From: JAFGNB01 sp050304135
GTDB taxonomy: Bacteria; Fibrobacterota; Chitinivibrionia; Chitinivibrionales; Chitinispirillaceae
Direction of reading: 5' to 3'
Length of the DNA: 64,000 bases
Assembly (NCBI GenBank): GCA_050304135.1
Contig: JBNLDC010000004.1
Location: 1 to 64,000, forward strand
This document shows, in pieces, positions 61,125 to 64,000 of the stretch. The position numbers and the translations under genes are program-made. Positions within the stretch are counted from its first letter, which is position 1; each line of letters starts with the position of its first letter. The notes beneath the pieces are model-generated. The model was given only the letters and a program-made list of their open reading frames with translations, made no database searches and had not been told where the DNA came from.

Positions 61125-64000
61125 TTACTGAAGTCGGATGAATTTGTTTACTACCTCTGCCGGTGGTACGTCGGGCGGAATATCCTGGCCGACAAGACGG
61201 ACGGTACAGTGTGCCGGTCGCTCGCCAGGCGGAATGGAAAGATGCAGGTAGTATTCACCCTTATCAAGTTCCATAAACTGCTGCTGTCCGCTGCGGATGC
61301 TGCTGAGGGTATTATTCAGGAGCGAGGCGGTGATAACTTCATTGTCGGTATCGAGGCCGATACCGATGGTTTGTTTTTCGGGAAGGTTGAATTTGAGCAT
61401 TCTACTTTCTCCTGCGGCCAGAAGCAGTTCCGGGGGTTCTTTTTCGGTAAGGAGAGAGAGCGGGGAAAAAGTGGCGAGGAGCCGGGTGTTCTGCAGCGAG
61501 GTGGTGCCCAGTCCGCGCAGTCCGATCGTGTACTCGTTTTTGTGCAGTGGCAGGTTGATATCACATGCCTTCATTGCGGTAACGGTTTTAAGAACCTTGT
61601 TTCCTTTGAGCAGCACCACTACCACAGGAGCGTCAAGTTGCAACCGCAGATGGCTCTCCTCCGCCGGTTTTACCGAAAACCAGTTATGCCCCTCGTGCAG
61701 GGAAACCGCCTGCGAATGGTGCAGTTCCCGTCCTTTTTCGCTTCCGTCGAGAGTGGTACCCCATTCACCGAGTGGAGTTCCCGGTTTGAACAGGTTGAGT
61801 TTGATCCAGCCTGCCGAGTGGTATACGGTAAAACGGCCTCCACCCGGAAACGATGCGGTGGAACTGGAACCGATAGCGAGCGATGCACCTGAGGTGACCG
61901 AAGGGGTAACCGTGCCTGATGCGGACCACCAGTCAACACGTTCAATAGCTCCGCTGAACAGCAGCTGCGCTTTTTTGAGCGAGTGTATGGAACCCGGAAT
62001 GGTGATCTCGCGGGATCCCGCATCAGGGAAAAATCCCTCGTACTCAAATACGCCGTTGGCTTTGGTAAGTGCGGGCGGGTGTTCCGCCGCATCAAGTGCA
62101 ATACAGGATATTGCAACCGATGCATCGGCGCCGGGATTGACGAGAAGCAGTTCTCCCGCGGTTTCCTGAAAAATGCATCGCCGGACGACCTGCCCGGTGG
62201 TAAAAGTAGTGCGTGAGCCGTTTTCACGTTTCCAGATCGCAATACAACCTTTTGGAATGGTGACGGTAACAAGTGCCGGTACTTTCTGTTTAAAGGGTAT
62301 CCGGCACGCTGTTCCCGCCGGTCCGTTCCATGTACGTGTTCCGAAGTCAAGGGATGCCGCTTTTTTGATCGGAAGGGAACGGCGGAGCAGTTCCATGACA
62401 GGTTTCGTATCACCGCCGGTTTTGGTTGCCGCTGCATTCCAGACCAGAAACAGATGCGGATCTTCGGGAAGATCAATGCCGACTACTGTTCCGGGGCTGC
62501 TTTCAACGCCCGGTTGCACGCCGATTCCGCGCGGGAAAAACTCGGCGGCGTCAGGTTGTGTCGCTTTCACCCCGCACATCGGAACACCGTTTTTGGTTGT
62601 TACCGTCAACAGGGAAAGCATGTTGGGTTCGGAAGGGATTCGAAAAGCCCGCGGGTACTTTTCGAGCGATACCCTGAAAGGGGTGTCAAGGTTGCGGTGA
62701 TGCAGTCGTATCTTCTTGCGTCCCGCTTTGGTAAATGCGAGGGCAATCCATCGGGTCCGACGCAGCGAGCCGAAACCGCCGCTGAAGTCTCCCGTACAGG
62801 CGGTATTTACCGCAGCCGCCGTTTTTATCCCGGTAAAGGATTCGTCGGTAGCAACCTGAAAGTGGGCTGTTGAATCCGATTCCAGATCACATTTCAACCA
62901 GGTGTAAAAACGGGTACCATCGGAAACACTCTCTACATTTTCACCCTTCTGCAGTTGTGCCAGGGTGACCGGAACGGACGCTGCCGTCTGCAGCATAACC
63001 GAAACGTTCTCGTCGGTATGATCGACCGACCAGAAATAGACGGCATATTTTTTCCGTGGTTCAACGGGTAGTGTCAGGGAAATGCTTTTTCCTTTCGATG
63101 CACCGCAGAACTGTTCCGTACCGTTTTTCCCGATCCGCTGCACCTGGCAGCCGGAAACCGATACGCCATTGATCGCTGTATGTAGAATATCGGAGGTGGA
63201 GTCGATCTGCAGGATCACGCGGTGCAGCTTGCCACCAAGGTCGATGTTTTTCGGGACGTTGCATTCCCACGAGGGGTAGAGGGTATCGTCAAGGGTAGTC
63301 ATACAGACGGTGGTGGCGATGTTGCCGCCTGCGGCGTGACTGACGCGAAGCGTGTAGGTTCCCGGCATGAACATTCTGGCGATTCTGAAGTTCCAGTCGT
63401 TGGGTGCATCGTCATTGGATGCGATCCATTTTTTGTTTTTGTATACCTGCGCACTGACGTCCTCCGTCCCCTGGCTGAAGAGTTCGAATACTCCCGGTCT
63501 GCCGACGGAAAACGTGATTTTTCTCGTGTCGTTACTGATTGATTTACGCATGCCTGCCATAAGTGTTTCGGTGGAAATGCCGATAGTGTACTCCGCATTA
63601 TTCCGTTTTTTATCGGCAAGTACACGACAGTCGAAGGTTCCCGCGGGAAGGAGCGTATCAATCGTTCCATTCCAGGAAAAAAGTGTTTCACCGCCTTTTT
63701 CTTTGCTTATGGTGGCAGTGAAGCCTTCGGTCAGATTGAGGCGGCAGCGGGCAGGTGCCGGAAGCGAGACATTATAGACGGCGGGGATGCGCTTGCTCTT
63801 TTTTCCTTTGCCGTTCTCTTCCATCCAGACACTGCCGGCGGGACTGTTGAGTTGCAGCCGATGCGGTCCTTTGCCTTCGTAGGAGACCGGCTGTGCTTTT
63901 TTTGTCAGTCGTGCGATCCGGAGGGTTTTGCGGGCTTGCGGAATCGAAATGAAACGGTAGTTTCCGGGAGCAAGTTTCCGTGAGATGTTCCCGCTGGAGA
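61125..64000 (-). CDS. Large secreted beta-domain protein, cut by the right window edge
   Basis: At least 958 codons; the frame is open from the right edge, so the start lies outside. Many short repeats of the form P-G-x-Y/F-x-hydrophobic appear (LAPGNYRFISIP, LPAGTFDCRVLAD, MPGTYTLRVSHA, DKGEYYLHLSIPPG), as in PPC-type pre-peptidase and other beta-sandwich domains of exported proteins. No catalytic motif is visible. It ends PAEVVNKFIRLQ and lies 27 bases before the alpha-2-macroglobulin start, so it probably leads that operon and works in the periplasm or on the surface. I do not recognise a family. Confidence 0.75.
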   Translation of the reverse strand, partial: SSGNISRKLAPGNYRFISIPQARKTLRIARLTKKAQPVSYEGKGPHRLQLNSPAGSVWMEENGKGKKSKRIPAVYNVSLPAPARCRLNLTEGFTATISKEKGGETLFSWNGTIDTLLPAGTFDCRVLADKKRNNAEYTIGISTETLMAGMRKSISNDTRKITFSVGRPGVFELFSQGTEDVSAQVYKNKKWIASNDDAPNDWNFRIARMFMPGTYTLRVSHAAGGNIATTVCMTTLDDTLYPSWECNVPKNIDLGGKLHRVILQIDSTSDILHTAINGVSVSGCQVQRIGKNGTEQFCGASKGKSISLTLPVEPRKKYAVYFWSVDHTDENVSVMLQTAASVPVTLAQLQKGENVESVSDGTRFYTWLKCDLESDSTAHFQVATDESFTGIKTAAAVNTACTGDFSGGFGSLRRTRWIALAFTKAGRKKIRLHHRNLDTPFRVSLEKYPRAFRIPSEPNMLSLLTVTTKNGVPMCGVKATQPDAAEFFPRGIGVQPGVESSPGTVVGIDLPEDPHLFLVWNAAATKTGGDTKPVMELLRRSLPIKKAASLDFGTRTWNGPAGTACRIPFKQKVPALVTVTIPKGCIAIWKRENGSRTTFTTGQVVRRCIFQETAGELLLVNPGADASVAISCIALDAAEHPPALTKANGVFEYEGFFPDAGSREITIPGSIHSLKKAQLLFSGAIERVDWWSASGTVTPSVTSGASLAIGSSSTASFPGGGRFTVYHSAGWIKLNLFKPGTPLGEWGTTLDGSEKGRELHHSQAVSLHEGHNWFSVKPAEESHLRLQLDAPVVVVLLKGNKVLKTVTAMKACDINLPLHKNEYTIGLRGLGTTSLQNTRLLATFSPLSLLTEKEPPELLLAAGESRMLKFNLPEKQTIGIGLDTDNEVITASLLNNTLSSIRSGQQQFMELDKGEYYLHLSIPPGERPAHCTVRLVGQDIPPDVPPAEVVNKFIRLQ

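Noticed and set aside
1..64000. CRISPR arrays, tRNA or rRNA genes, intact insertion sequences
   Set aside because: No regularly spaced repeats, cloverleaf-like or rRNA-like sequences or transposase frames were recognised by eye; short tRNAs could have been missed.

Overview
The window looks like a chromosomal segment from a Gram-negative bacterium with an LPS-type outer membrane. It carries MCE/Mla phospholipid-transport genes, LolCDE-like ABC genes, a heptosyltransferase-like enzyme, several signal-peptide-bearing beta-barrel-like proteins, sigma-54 and a bacterial alpha-2-macroglobulin/PBP1C pair. The gene mix and a sorting-domain-like tail behind one esterase suggest the Fibrobacterota or a neighbouring FCB lineage. 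That placement is inference; nothing here proves it. Most of the window is moderately GC-rich and densely coding. The first ~1.6 kb is more AT-rich and holds gene debris. I see no rRNA, tRNA, CRISPR array or intact insertion sequence.

Layout. 1-1.66 kb: relics, a small zinc-binding protein and AT-rich spacer. 1.66-6.9 kb: an Mla operon (STAS-MlaE, MlaF, MlaD, PqiC-like lipoprotein, predicted outer-membrane protein). 7.0-8.0 kb: a nucleotide-sugar dehydratase. 8.7-15.1 kb: a LolCDE-like operon with its own LolA-like protein and barrel. 15.2-17.5 kb: methyltransferase and heptosyltransferase-like genes. 17.8-20.3 kb: ilvB-ilvN behind two tandem transcription attenuators. 20.3-25.5 kb: aldo/keto reductase, orphan DNA methyltransferase, CrtI-like oxidoreductase and B12-type radical SAM gene. 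25.7-30.9 kb: phosphohexomutase, Ser/Thr kinase and a secreted propeller-like protein. 31.1-35.8 kb: a duplicated-domain envelope protein and three related barrel-like proteins. 35.8-38.9 kb: DUF4390-like protein with an NtrY/NtrX-like two-component pair, followed by a candidate sigma-54-dependent small RNA. 39.3-46.2 kb: sugar-phosphate transferase, PGM-like protein, threonine synthase, homoserine dehydrogenase, HPr and an MCE protein. 46.4-49.3 kb: hpf, lipA, rpoN. 49.5-52.7 kb: accessory genes, two of them interrupted by in-frame stops. 52.8-64 kb: pbpC, a 1955-residue alpha-2-macroglobulin and a large secreted protein cut by the window edge.

The strongest regulatory observations are three. 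First, ilvB is preceded by two complete leader-peptide/terminator modules in series; the second peptide has nine consecutive valine codons, and each module has an antiterminator arm at its leader stop codon. Second, a consensus -24/-12 promoter sits 162 bp after an NtrC-family gene and ~130 bp before an intrinsic terminator, with no convincing ORF between, which suggests a ~155-nt RNA. Third, a short Thr/Ile-rich leader peptide candidate lies in front of thrC.

Three genes (ilvN, an Imm5-like gene and the tail of a secreted esterase) carry a stop codon in an otherwise continuous reading frame. Either they are decaying or the sequence has errors there; raw-read coverage would decide.
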